This document shows positions 26,414 through 34,141 of a stretch of 64,000 bases of DNA, piece after piece. The stretch is from positions 620,001 through 684,000 of the forward strand of contig NZ_JASLGT010000008.1 of the NCBI RefSeq assembly GCF_030150205.1, given 5' to 3'. Numbering within the stretch: position 1 is the stretch's first letter; the number at the start of each line of letters is the position of its first letter. The DNA comes from Niabella sp. GTDB lineage: Bacteria; Bacteroidota; Bacteroidia; Chitinophagales; Chitinophagaceae. The translations under genes were made by a program, and so were the position numbers. The notes below the pieces were generated by a model. That model did no database searches. It was not told where the DNA came from and saw only the letters and a list, made by a program, of their open reading frames with translations.

Positions 26414-27187
26414 ATGGAGCATTATTCAATGAATTTGACCCTGAAGGTTTGGAAACAAAAAAACGCCGAAACCGGTGGTAAGTTTGAGACCTACAAAGTA
26501 TCCGGCATTTCTTCGGAAATGTCCTTCCTGGAGATGTTTGATGTATTGAACGAGCAACTGATCCGTGAAGGAAAAGAACCGATCGCTTTTGATCACGACT
26601 GCCGCGAAGGTATTTGTGGGATGTGCTCTATGTACATCAACGGACGTCCGCATGGTCCCTGGCATGGTACTACTACCTGCCAGCTGCATATGCGCGCCTT
26701 TAAAGATGGGGACACCATTGTGGTAGAACCCTGGAGGGCTAAGGCATTTCCTGTGGTAAAAGACCTGATTGTGGATCGTGGTGCGTTCGACCGCATCATC
26801 CAGGCCGGTGGTTATATTTCTGTAAATACCGGGAATGCCCAGGATGGTAATGCCATTCCGATTCCAAAGGATGATGCAGACAAGGCATTTGCCGCCGCCG
26901 CCTGCATCGGTTGCGGAGCCTGCGTTGCCGCCTGTAAAAATTCCTCAGCGCTGCTGTTCCTTTCGGCCAAGGTATCGCACCTGGCGTTATTACCACAGGG
27001 TGAAGCGGAACGGAAAGACCGTGCACTCAATATGATTGCGCAGATGGATAAAGAAGGATTCGGCTCCTGTACCAACACCGGTGCCTGCGAAGCCGTTTGT
27101 CCGAAAGAGATCGAGATCACCAATATCGCCCGTCTGAACCGGGAATACCTGGCAGCGGGATGGGCATCCGATACTAAAAAACATTAA
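26414..27187 (+). CDS. sdhB: Succinate dehydrogenase/fumarate reductase iron-sulfur subunit
   Basis: A 257-residue subunit carrying the three Fe-S clusters that link SdhA flavin to SdhC haem. The N-terminal ferredoxin domain has CREGICGMCSMYING for the [2Fe-2S] cluster plus a later Cys (TTCQLH). The C-terminal domain has CIGCGACVAACKNSS and CTNTGACEAVCPKEI for the [4Fe-4S] and [3Fe-4S] clusters. All Cys ligands are present. The ATG at 26414 is used; a second Met (MNLTLKVW, 26429) is also plausible. It follows the inserted four-helix-bundle gene and ends the operon before a strong terminator. Confidence 0.96.
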   Translation: MEHYSMNLTLKVWKQKNAETGGKFETYKVSGISSEMSFLEMFDVLNEQLIREGKEPIAFDHDCREGICGMCSMYINGRPHGPWHGTTTCQLHMRAFKDGDTIVVEPWRAKAFPVVKDLIVDRGAFDRIIQAGGYISVNTGNAQDGNAIPIPKDDADKAFAAAACIGCGACVAACKNSSALLFLSAKVSHLALLPQGEAERKDRALNMIAQMDKEGFGSCTNTGACEAVCPKEIEITNIARLNREYLAAGWASDTKKH

Positions 27188-27210
27188 TTACTTCAGGTAC
27201 TAATATTTTA

Positions 27211-27237
27211 AGCCCCGTTAATGCGGGGCTTTTTTTA
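27211..27237 (+). terminator. Intrinsic terminator of the sdh operon
   Basis: AGCCCCG/CGGGGCT stem with a 6-base loop is followed by TTTTTTTA, 24 bases after the sdhB stop. Confidence 0.9.
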
Positions 27238-27378
27238 TGGTTTGTTCTAACTCGAATGATTTCCTAATCCCGGGGACAAAGGTGACAACAGGGATCATTT
27301 AATGGTAATACAGGTCGCACCAGTCGCAGTGCCGCCGCTCTTTCAATTTATCTTCTGTCTTGTTAAAAAGAAAATACA

Positions 27379-27990
27379 CTAATACCGCATCCGGGGAAAG
27401 GACAGCCGTTTTTGCACTACAATGATCCTTGTAATAACAATAATGGCAATCACCATAAACTTGCTGATGTCGGTATTCACCTTAAAGTGCAGCAGCAACA
27501 GGTAAACCGCGCCGCCGAAAATACAAACCGTGGCGTAGATCTCTCTTCGAAAGATCAGTGGTATGGTATTGAGCAGGATGTCACGGATGATGCCGCCAAA
27601 ACAGCCGGTAATGGTTCCCAGCGCGATACAGATGCCGGGGTTCAACCCAAAATTGACGCCCTTTTGCAAGCCTACCACGGTAAACAAACCCAGCCCCAGG
27701 CTGTCGAATAAAAAGAGGGTAACTTTCAACTTCCGGATATAGGTTTTAAAGAGAATAGCGATGATCGATGTAAACAGGATCACCAGGCATACCTGCATAT
27801 CGCGCATCCAGGCCACGGGCGTATCACCGATCAGCATGTCGCGAATGGTACCGCCGCCCACTGAAGTTACAAAGGCAATGATCAGCACGCCAAATACATC
27901 CAGCTTCCGCTGCATGGCAGAAAAAGTACCGGAAATCGCAAACGCAATGGTTCCCAGTATTTCGATCACTTCGGATGTATTGGAGAACAT
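27379..27990 (-). CDS. TRIC-type (UPF0126) cation channel family membrane protein
   Basis: A 203-residue membrane protein with about seven hydrophobic segments arranged as an internal duplication. Each half has the family motif: SVGGGTIRDMLIGDTPV and GCFGGIIRDILLNTIPLIF. This is the bacterial trimeric intracellular cation channel family, whose members conduct monovalent cations in reconstituted systems; the in vivo role in bacteria is unclear. It is a single gene, with phrase repeats upstream (28003-28145) rather than a clear promoter. Confidence 0.93.
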   Translation of the reverse strand: MFSNTSEVIEILGTIAFAISGTFSAMQRKLDVFGVLIIAFVTSVGGGTIRDMLIGDTPVAWMRDMQVCLVILFTSIIAILFKTYIRKLKVTLFLFDSLGLGLFTVVGLQKGVNFGLNPGICIALGTITGCFGGIIRDILLNTIPLIFRREIYATVCIFGGAVYLLLLHFKVNTDISKFMVIAIIVITRIIVVQKRLSFPRMRY

Positions 27991-28002
27991 TTTTTAAAAT
28001 TC

Positions 28003-28146
28003 TAAACACTAAATATCAAATCTCAAATGCTAAGTTTCAAATGCAAGTCCTGTACGGCCACAACTGATAACTGAAGACTGATGGCTGATAACTGATAACT
28101 GTGACTAATAACTGATGGCTGATAACTGATAACTGATGGCTGATCA
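28003..28146. repeat. Short phrase repeats: AAATCTCAAAT and CTGATAACTGATGGCTGAT types
   Basis: Between the DUF983 gene and the TRIC gene there are degenerate AAAT-CTCAAAT phrases (28003-28045), then about eight copies of a CTGATAACTGA-like 10-11-mer (28062-28146). The same second family appears in the opposite orientation at 61379-61505. Units are too short and unspaced for CRISPR. Confidence 0.65.
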
Positions 28147-28156
28147 CGCCGGCCGC

Positions 28157-28615
28157 TTACCAGTTATTCCCCTGTTCTTCATTCATACGCTCCGAAACGT
28201 CTTCCGGTTTGGTATGCCGCCAGTTGGGGTCGTATTTAACAAACCACGACAGCCATAAGCTTCGGGAAAAGCGCATTAGCCAGGGTTGCAGACAGATCAG
28301 GGCTATCGAATTAAATATCAGCCAGTAAATAAACCGGTTGTCCGTTGTTGAAAAGCCAATCACCAGCCACCATAGTACCGCACTGATAACGGTAAGAAAA
28401 ACGGCCAGGAAATAACTTACATAACCGGTTCCATAATAAAATCCCACTTCAATTTCAGTAGGTTGTCCGCATACCGGACAATACTGGTTCATTTTCAGCA
28501 CACCTCTTAACCGGAGCGCAAAAGACTTTTCAAATAACTTCCCCTCGCGGCAACGCGGACAATAACAGCCCACCACCGTTGCCAGGTACCCCCTGCTGCT
28601 TTTTTCCGGTCCCAT
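28157..28615 (-). CDS. DUF983 membrane protein
   Basis: A 152-residue protein starting MGPEKSSRGYLATVVGCYCP. It has two Cys pairs (CPRCREG and CPVCGQ) that probably bind zinc, followed by two transmembrane helices (YFLAVFLTVISAVLWWLVIGF; WLIFNSIALICLQPWLM). This matches DUF983, a family of unknown function common in Bacteroidota and alphaproteobacteria. The start at 28615 is fixed by a promoter element 19 bases upstream; the frame continues further 5' only through the promoter. It is downstream of and codirectional with murF. Confidence 0.9.
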   Translation of the reverse strand: MGPEKSSRGYLATVVGCYCPRCREGKLFEKSFALRLRGVLKMNQYCPVCGQPTEIEVGFYYGTGYVSYFLAVFLTVISAVLWWLVIGFSTTDNRFIYWLIFNSIALICLQPWLMRFSRSLWLSWFVKYDPNWRHTKPEDVSERMNEEQGNNW

Positions 28616-28634
28616 AATCTGCCTGTTTAAAATA

Positions 28635-28642
28635 CAAAGGTA
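28635..28642 (-). promoter_or_regulatory. -7 promoter element for DUF983 gene
   Basis: On the minus strand TACCTTTG (28642 to 28635) matches TAnnTTTG and lies 19 bases before the ATG at 28615. Confidence 0.55.
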
Positions 28643-28680
28643 CCCCGTGAAATCAAAAATTTCAAATACCAAAAATCAAA

Positions 28681-29964
28681 TCACAGGACTTCTAACACCC
28701 GTTCCATCTGCGAGCTGCGGCTTCCTTTAACCAGCAGCAGGGTATTTTCCGGCCGGTGCCTGCCAAGCCATCCGGCGGCCTCACCGGAATTTTCAAAATA
28801 ACGGAACCGTTCTTTATAAGGTTCAAAGGGTTTGCCTACCAGGATCACATCACTCCAGGAATGCTGTTCAATCAATTGGATCATACGTTCATGCTCCGCT
28901 TCCGTTTCCGCACCCATTTCTGCCATGGCGCCCAACACCAGCACCTTTTTTGTTGCTTCCATTTTGGCCAGGTTTTCAATAGCCAGCCTCATGCTGCTGG
29001 GGTTAGCATTATAGGCATCCAGGATGATCTTATTGGATCCTTTTTCCATCAGCTGGCTACGGCTGTTAGAAGGTGTATAGCCTTCGATGGCCGCCCGGAT
29101 CTTTTCCGCCGCCACGTTAAAATGCTGTCCTACCGCAACCGCGGCCAGTACGTTGGGCAGGTTATAATCTCCCACCAGTTGCGTTTTGATGAGCGCATCA
29201 AACGGCTGTTTCAGTTCCACCGTAAGAAAGCCGCTTTGCCCTGTGGCATATCCAACCACATCCGCATCGGCTGTACCATACCGCACAATATGCGCAATGC
29301 CCGTACTCATCGTGCGGAGGTAATCATAGTCCCACATCACGAAGGCCGTTCCATCGCCGCGTTCTCTTAAAAAATCATACAGCTCTCCCTTTCCTTTCTT
29401 AACGCCTTCGATACTGCCGAACCCTTCCAGGTGCGCCTTGCCGGCATTGGTGATGAGGCCATGTGTAGGCCGGGCCACGGCACAGTAGCCTTTGATCTCT
29501 TCCAGGTGGTTTGCTCCCATTTCGATCACTGCCAGTTGCGCGTCGCTTTTTATTTTCAGCAGGGTTAGCGGCACACCGATATGGTTATTCAGGTTACCGG
29601 TAGTTGTATACGTTTTACAGGTAGTGCTCAGTACCGCATGGATCAGTTCTTTTGTAGTGGTTTTTCCATTGCTTCCGGTAATGGCGATCACCGGAAACGA
29701 AAACTGGGCGCGATGCCAGGCGGCCAGTTGCTGCAATGCCTGTAACACATCCGGTACCAGGATCGTTTTGCCCGGAATTGCCCAGGCAGCTTCATCAATC
29801 ACCACCTTTGCGGCACCGGCATCCACCGCCTGCTGCGCAAACTGGTTGCCGTTAAAATTCGGTCCCTTCAATGCAAAAAACAATTCGCCTTCCCGGATCC
29901 TGCGGGTATCGGTTTGCACTTCGGGATGGTTGAGATATACCTGGTATAAAGCTTCCGTATTCAT
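28681..29964 (-). CDS. murF: UDP-N-acetylmuramoyl-tripeptide--D-alanyl-D-alanine ligase
   Basis: A 427-residue cytoplasmic Mur ligase that adds D-Ala-D-Ala to the UDP-MurNAc tripeptide, the last cytoplasmic step of peptidoglycan precursor assembly. It has the DTRRIREGELFFALKG N-terminal domain, ATP loop AITGSNGKTTTKEL, EMGANHLEEIKGYC in the central domain, and LDAYNANPSSM in the C-terminal domain. All are MurF hallmarks. The ATG at 29964 is used; a -7 element ends only 4 bases upstream, implying a leaderless message. It stands apart from other mur genes. Confidence 0.96.
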   Translation of the reverse strand: MNTEALYQVYLNHPEVQTDTRRIREGELFFALKGPNFNGNQFAQQAVDAGAAKVVIDEAAWAIPGKTILVPDVLQALQQLAAWHRAQFSFPVIAITGSNGKTTTKELIHAVLSTTCKTYTTTGNLNNHIGVPLTLLKIKSDAQLAVIEMGANHLEEIKGYCAVARPTHGLITNAGKAHLEGFGSIEGVKKGKGELYDFLRERGDGTAFVMWDYDYLRTMSTGIAHIVRYGTADADVVGYATGQSGFLTVELKQPFDALIKTQLVGDYNLPNVLAAVAVGQHFNVAAEKIRAAIEGYTPSNSRSQLMEKGSNKIILDAYNANPSSMRLAIENLAKMEATKKVLVLGAMAEMGAETEAEHERMIQLIEQHSWSDVILVGKPFEPYKERFRYFENSGEAAGWLGRHRPENTLLLVKGSRSSQMERVLEVL

Positions 29965-29968
29965 CAAA

Positions 29969-29976
29969 CAAAATTA
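29969..29976 (-). promoter_or_regulatory. -7 promoter element for murF, leaderless spacing
   Basis: On the minus strand TAATTTTG (29976 to 29969) matches TAnnTTTG and ends 4 bases before the murF ATG. Confidence 0.5.
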
Positions 29977-30146
29977 GGCTTTAAAAACATTAAGGAGTTA
30001 AGAACCATTAAGAATCAGCACAACTTAACGATTCTTAATACCTCAATACCCGCCTGGGCCGGTACGGACGGGGCAGGGTTTAAGAAACCCTAAATTCAAA
30101 CAGCTTCATACAAAAAGAATTATTTTTATTTCAAAAATGGCTATCT

Positions 30147-31148
30147 ATGTTTTTTAGCAAAAAGGCATTCTTACTACTTAGCATTTTCGGCACCCATCTC
30201 GTTTCTTTCGCCCAGGTAAAAACGCCAGAAGACTTTGGCTACCGTTATGTTAAAACCAGCTTTAAGGGTGATCCGGTCGATCTGTTAATTAAGTCAAAAA
30301 AAGGCTCGGAAACGGTAAAAAAACCATTGTTCCTGTTCTTCCAGGGAAGCCAGCCCCAGCCATTGATCAAAACAGATGGAAATGATGTTTATGGCGTCTT
30401 CCCTTTTAACCCAGACAGCCTTGCTGAGTATTATCACCTGGTCATTATAGGAAAGCCTTATGTACCGCTTATTGCCGATAAAAAAGATCTGGGCGACAAC
30501 TTGATGTATCTGGACAGTGCAGGTAACATCCTCCTTAAATATGCCGAAAGGAACCTGCCTGGTTATTATATACAAAGAGCCGATTTTATTATTAACTACC
30601 TGCAATCCCGGCCCTTTGTTGCTACCGGAGAACTGGTCGTGGCCGGCCATTCCGAAGGCAGCACCATTGCAGCCGGAGTAGCTTTCATTAACAAAAAAGT
30701 GACCCGCCTCATCTATTCCGGTGGCAACCCCATAGGAAGGATACTGACCATGATTGGTACCGCCCGTTTTTTTGAAAAGGATACCAATGCGCTCACTGAT
30801 AAGCTTTTTCAGCAATGGGAACAGGCGAACAATGAACCGGGAAAAATAAACTACGGTAACGGCGATACCAACAAGTCATTGATTGAGTTTTCGGCGTCAC
30901 TGCTTCCCCGTTTACTTGCATTGAACATTCCGGTTTTGGTATCTTATGGTAGTAAGGACTGGGGCAGTCCTTTCAATGATTATTTTCATGCCGAATGCAT
31001 TCGTTTAAAAAAGAAGAATATTGTATTTAATACCTATATTGGCACCGAGCACAATTATTTCCCGGTTGATGCCCTTGGAAATACCAACTATGAGGTATTC
31101 AACTGGGATAAAGTCGCAGGTGATTGGCTCAAATGGTTAAAAAAATAA
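30147..31148 (+). CDS. Secreted alpha/beta-hydrolase-like protein
   Basis: A 333-residue protein with a signal peptide (MFFSKKAFLLLSIFGTHLVSFAQ). A nucleophile elbow AGHSEGST (GxSxG) follows a predicted strand, with late Asp (YGSKDWGSP) and His (GTEHNYFP) that could complete a Ser-Asp-His triad in family order. This supports an alpha/beta-hydrolase fold acting in the periplasm or outside; the substrate is unknown. The ispF ATG follows after 4 bases, so the two are probably cotranscribed, although no functional link is evident. Confidence 0.8.
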   Translation: MFFSKKAFLLLSIFGTHLVSFAQVKTPEDFGYRYVKTSFKGDPVDLLIKSKKGSETVKKPLFLFFQGSQPQPLIKTDGNDVYGVFPFNPDSLAEYYHLVIIGKPYVPLIADKKDLGDNLMYLDSAGNILLKYAERNLPGYYIQRADFIINYLQSRPFVATGELVVAGHSEGSTIAAGVAFINKKVTRLIYSGGNPIGRILTMIGTARFFEKDTNALTDKLFQQWEQANNEPGKINYGNGDTNKSLIEFSASLLPRLLALNIPVLVSYGSKDWGSPFNDYFHAECIRLKKKNIVFNTYIGTEHNYFPVDALGNTNYEVFNWDKVAGDWLKWLKK

Positions 31149-31152
31149 ACAT

Positions 31153-31632
31153 ATGTCATTCAGAATCGGATCCGGAATCGATTTTCATCAGTTTGCAGCA
31201 GGGCGTGATCTTTGGATCGGCGGTATCAAAATCCCCCATCACAAGGGCGCATTGGGGCACAGCGATGCCGATGTACTGCTGCATGCTATTTGCGATGCCT
31301 TGCTGGGCGCACTAAGCCTGGGAGATATTGGCGTACATTTCCCCAATAATGATCCCCGGTATAAGGATATCGACAGTAAGATCCTGTTAAAAGAAACCAT
31401 CAGCCTCATTACCGGTAAAGGCTACGGGGTAGTGAATGTAGACAGTACCCTTTGTTTGCAGGAACCAAAAATTAAAAAATTTGTGCCCGCTATGCAGGAA
31501 ACGATTGCCGGTATACTGGGAATTACAACTGCCGATGTTTCGATAAAGGCCACCACCACAGAAGAGATGGGCGCTATTGGCCGGGAAGAAGGACTGATGG
31601 CCATGGCAACGGTGCTACTGCAGAAGAAATAA
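31153..31632 (+). CDS. ispF: 2-C-methyl-D-erythritol 2,4-cyclodiphosphate synthase
   Basis: A 159-residue enzyme of the MEP isoprenoid pathway that cyclises CDP-methylerythritol 2-phosphate with release of CMP. Metal ligands appear in GIDFH (Asp9, His11) and in the LGHSDADVLLHAICDALLGA segment; the C-terminal KATTTEEMGAIGREEG is diagnostic. Length is normal. The start lies 4 bases after the hydrolase stop. Its stop codon lies within the first unit of a perfect 17-bp tandem duplication (31628-31661). Confidence 0.97.
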   Translation: MSFRIGSGIDFHQFAAGRDLWIGGIKIPHHKGALGHSDADVLLHAICDALLGALSLGDIGVHFPNNDPRYKDIDSKILLKETISLITGKGYGVVNVDSTLCLQEPKIKKFVPAMQETIAGILGITTADVSIKATTTEEMGAIGREEGLMAMATVLLQKK

Positions 31633-31661
31633 ACCGCTGATCGGAATAAACCGCTGATCGG
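31628..31661 (+). repeat. Perfect 17-bp tandem duplication at the ispF stop
   Basis: AATAAACCGCTGATCGG occurs twice head to tail (31628-31644 and 31645-31661). The first copy contains the ispF TAA. Confidence 0.8.
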
Positions 31662-31760
31662 AGCTTGCAGCCCCGATCTATATAACTGTTGCCTTTGGCT
31701 ACCTGCCGGAAAGCCCTCTTCCATAAATGTTAAAGTAATATAATTTTCGTACGAAGCCTT

Positions 31761-31768
31761 TATCTTTG
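31761..31768 (+). promoter_or_regulatory. -7 promoter element for dut, leaderless spacing
   Basis: TATCTTTG matches TAnnTTTG exactly and ends 5 bases before the dut ATG. Confidence 0.6.
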
Positions 31769-31773
31769 TTGCA

Positions 31774-32214
31774 ATGGCAGTTGAAATAAAAATCATCAAT
31801 CAATCCTCCAATCCATTGCCCGGTTATGCTACAACAGGCGCCTCTGGTATGGATGTAAGAGCGCATCTGGAAGCCCCGGTTACATTAAAAACCCTGGAAC
31901 GTGCATTGATCCCCACCGGCATTTTTATGGAAATACCGGAAGGCTATGAAGTACAGGTACGGCCCCGGAGCGGCCTGGCCATTAAACAGGGATTAACCTG
32001 CCTCAACACGCCCGGCACCATTGATGCCGATTACCGCGGAGAAGTAAAAGTAATCCTGATCAATCTCTCCAACGAAGAACAGGTCATTCAGCATGGCGAC
32101 CGTATTGCGCAACTGGTGGTACAAAAGGTAGAGCAGGCTGACTGGGTAGAAACCGTCTCGCTGAGCGAAACCGTGCGGGCTGCAGGAGGATTTGGCCACA
32201 CCGGCAAGCAATAA
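31774..32214 (+). CDS. dut: Deoxyuridine 5'-triphosphate nucleotidohydrolase (dUTPase)
   Basis: A 146-residue trimeric dUTPase that hydrolyses dUTP to dUMP, keeping uracil out of DNA and feeding thymidylate synthesis. All five family motifs are present in order: ASGMDVRA, VRPRSGLAIKQG, NTPGTIDADYRGE, GDRIAQLVV and AGGFGHTG. The fifth motif has His where Ser is common, which keeps the glycine-rich arm. It has its own promoter with leaderless spacing and a terminator-like hairpin downstream. Confidence 0.96.
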   Translation: MAVEIKIINQSSNPLPGYATTGASGMDVRAHLEAPVTLKTLERALIPTGIFMEIPEGYEVQVRPRSGLAIKQGLTCLNTPGTIDADYRGEVKVILINLSNEEQVIQHGDRIAQLVVQKVEQADWVETVSLSETVRAAGGFGHTGKQ

Positions 32215-32238
32215 CTGTATCTGTATTCAAAATTATAT

Positions 32239-32286
32239 CTGCCAGCCGGCTATTTAATCAATAGTTGCCCGGCAGTTTTTCTTTTT
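32239..32286 (+). terminator. Probable terminator after dut
   Basis: CTGCC (32239-32243) pairs with GGCAG (32271-32275) closing an imperfect inner stem, followed by TTTTTCTTTTT. It lies 25 bases after the dut stop. Confidence 0.5.
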
Positions 32287-32310
32287 AAAAAAACAAAGAA
32301 ACCGTAACTC

Positions 32311-33141
32311 ATGAAATATATAACCTCATTTGTTGCAGCAGTCCTGATCCTGGCCTCCTGCAATTCCGCAAAAAAGGCGCAGCGCACCCATCCTCCGGTT
32401 ACCGCAGATTCTTCTGTAAAAGTAGAAACGGCATCCACTGAAGATACCGGTACTAAAAAAGATACTCCGGCAGCGGAATCCATTTCCGTTGTACTGGAAA
32501 AGCTCAATCATATGGATTATACCACCTTCTCCGGGAGGGCCGGCGTTACCTATAAGGCAAAAGGCGATACAAAAAACTTTGACATCAAGCTCCAGATCCA
32601 TAAGGACAGCCTGATCTGGGCCTCTGTGATCGGCCCCCTGGGCATTGAAGTGGCCCGGGGTGTCATCACCCAGGATTCTGTGCGTATAATTAATAAGCTG
32701 AATAAACAATATATTTCTTCCAGTTACGTTTATTTACAGGAGCAACTGGGACTGCCGCTTGATTTGGGTACCCTCCAGGATCTTCTGGTGGGCAATCCGG
32801 TCTTTATCGACAAAACCAACAGCAGTTATACCAAACAGGACGATACCCTTCTGGTTACCAGCCGCACCCGGTTTTTCAGAAATCTGCTCAGCGCTATGCT
32901 GCCCGACTATTTGCCGGCAGTAAGCAAACTGGAAGATGTGGATGCCGGAAGGAACCGCTCTGCGGAACTGACGTACGGCAATTATGAAAAAGTAAATAAT
33001 GCCCAGTTCCCGAAAGCAAGGAACATACATGTAAAATATAAAACGGATATAGAAATTCAACTGGACTATAAGTCCTACACCTTTAATGAAGCGTTAAATA
33101 CGCCATTTTCGGTACCAAAGGGTTATAAAACCAAAAAGTAA
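32311..33141 (+). CDS. DUF4292 lipoprotein
   Basis: A 276-residue lipoprotein with lipobox LILASC (Cys17) and a low-complexity linker, then a beta-rich domain (MDYTTFSGRAGVTYKAKGD, LIWASVIGPLGIEVARGVITQDSV, INKLNKQYISSSY). This is DUF4292, a Bacteroidota family resembling LolA/LolB-type lipoprotein-carrier folds; the exact role is not established. The degenerate LytM gene follows closely on the same strand (26-base gap), pointing to shared envelope-biogenesis function. Confidence 0.88.
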   Translation: MKYITSFVAAVLILASCNSAKKAQRTHPPVTADSSVKVETASTEDTGTKKDTPAAESISVVLEKLNHMDYTTFSGRAGVTYKAKGDTKNFDIKLQIHKDSLIWASVIGPLGIEVARGVITQDSVRIINKLNKQYISSSYVYLQEQLGLPLDLGTLQDLLVGNPVFIDKTNSSYTKQDDTLLVTSRTRFFRNLLSAMLPDYLPAVSKLEDVDAGRNRSAELTYGNYEKVNNAQFPKARNIHVKYKTDIEIQLDYKSYTFNEALNTPFSVPKGYKTKK

Positions 33142-33167
33142 CCCCTTAAAAAAACTTGGAGTGCTTT

Positions 33168-34064
33168 ATGTTTAGAGTAAAAAATTGGCTATGGGTGGGC
33201 TTTGTGCTTTTGAGCGGAACCGGATTTGCCCAGGACGACGTTAAAACTACCTTGCGGAAAGAGCGGGCGCAGATCCTGAATGAAGTAAATGAAATACAAC
33301 GGACCTATAACAGTACAAAAACCGTTTCCCGGGAAGCGATGGTACAGTTAACCACGCTTAACCGGAAGATCGAAGGCCAGGAACGGTTTGTGGTCAGCAT
33401 GTCGCGCCAGACCGGTTTCTTCAACCTCGAAGAAGTACAGGACAACGACCGCGAGATCAGCCGCATCAAAAAATCGATCGAAACCCTCCGGGATCATTAT
33501 TACCACCCCGAAACCAATACGCCCCCGGTAGCCAAGGCGCCGGCAGAAGAGCCCGCTCCGGAACCGGTTCCCCAGCGGCAATACCCCGTACTTCCGCCAC
33601 AGCACCATACCACCTACCCGGTAAGCAATGCCGCGTTAACCGGCGATTTCGGGCTTTACCGCGGCCAGATCCCCTATCCGCTGGATAAAGGCACCATTAC
33701 ACAGGGTTTTGGACGGTTTAAAATTGAAGGCGCAGGTCCGGATATTGTAGGCGATAACCCCGGCTGTACGTTTGCGGCACCGGTAAATACGCCCGTAAAA
33801 GCCGTTTTTGAAGGCGATGTGATCAGTGTTTCCAAACTCAGCGGACTGTTCTATGTGGTGATCCGTCATGGAAGATATGTAACCGCCTACAGCAACCTGG
33901 CCAGCTCTTCGGTTGTAAAAGGCTCAAAAGTAAAAGCGGGACAGGTGATCGGTTCCGTAGGCCGTGATGAAGAAACCGGCTATGGCAAACTGGACTTTAT
34001 CCTGATGCTCGATGATAAGAACCTGGACCCGAAGGCCTGGTTCCTCCCCATACCACAGCAATAG
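33168..34064 (+). CDS. EnvC-like LytM (M23) domain protein, catalytic residues lost
   Basis: A 298-residue exported protein: signal peptide (ending SGTGFAQ), coiled-coil N-terminal half (about 25-115), Pro-rich linker, C-terminal LytM fold (about 175-290) with AAPVNTPVKAVFEGDVISV and VVIRHGRYVTAYSNL. In active M23 peptidases the zinc ligands are HxxxD before this strand and HxH near the end. Here the first His/Asp site reads GDNPGCTFAAP and the HxH position reads LDFIL, so zinc binding appears lost, as in EnvC-type amidase activators. It probably activates a periplasmic N-acetylmuramoyl amidase during division. The ATG at 33168 is preferred over an upstream TTG. Confidence 0.87.
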   Translation: MFRVKNWLWVGFVLLSGTGFAQDDVKTTLRKERAQILNEVNEIQRTYNSTKTVSREAMVQLTTLNRKIEGQERFVVSMSRQTGFFNLEEVQDNDREISRIKKSIETLRDHYYHPETNTPPVAKAPAEEPAPEPVPQRQYPVLPPQHHTTYPVSNAALTGDFGLYRGQIPYPLDKGTITQGFGRFKIEGAGPDIVGDNPGCTFAAPVNTPVKAVFEGDVISVSKLSGLFYVVIRHGRYVTAYSNLASSSVVKGSKVKAGQVIGSVGRDEETGYGKLDFILMLDDKNLDPKAWFLPIPQQ

Positions 34065-34080
34065 CATACATCTCTATAAT

Positions 34081-34111
34081 AAAAAAGCAGGTCTTCCGGC
34101 CTGCTTTTTTA
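34081..34111. terminator. Terminator between LytM gene and queA
   Basis: AAAAAAGCAGG pairs with CCTGCTTTTTT; the A- and T-tracts allow termination from both strands, fitting the convergent genes. Confidence 0.85.
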
Positions 34112-34141
34112 TTGCTGTTAAATGCTCCAGTTAACCAGGGA

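Noticed and set aside
28062..28146. Possible CRISPR array
   Set aside because: Repeat units are about 10-11 bases, contiguous and degenerate, with no spacers and no cas genes nearby.
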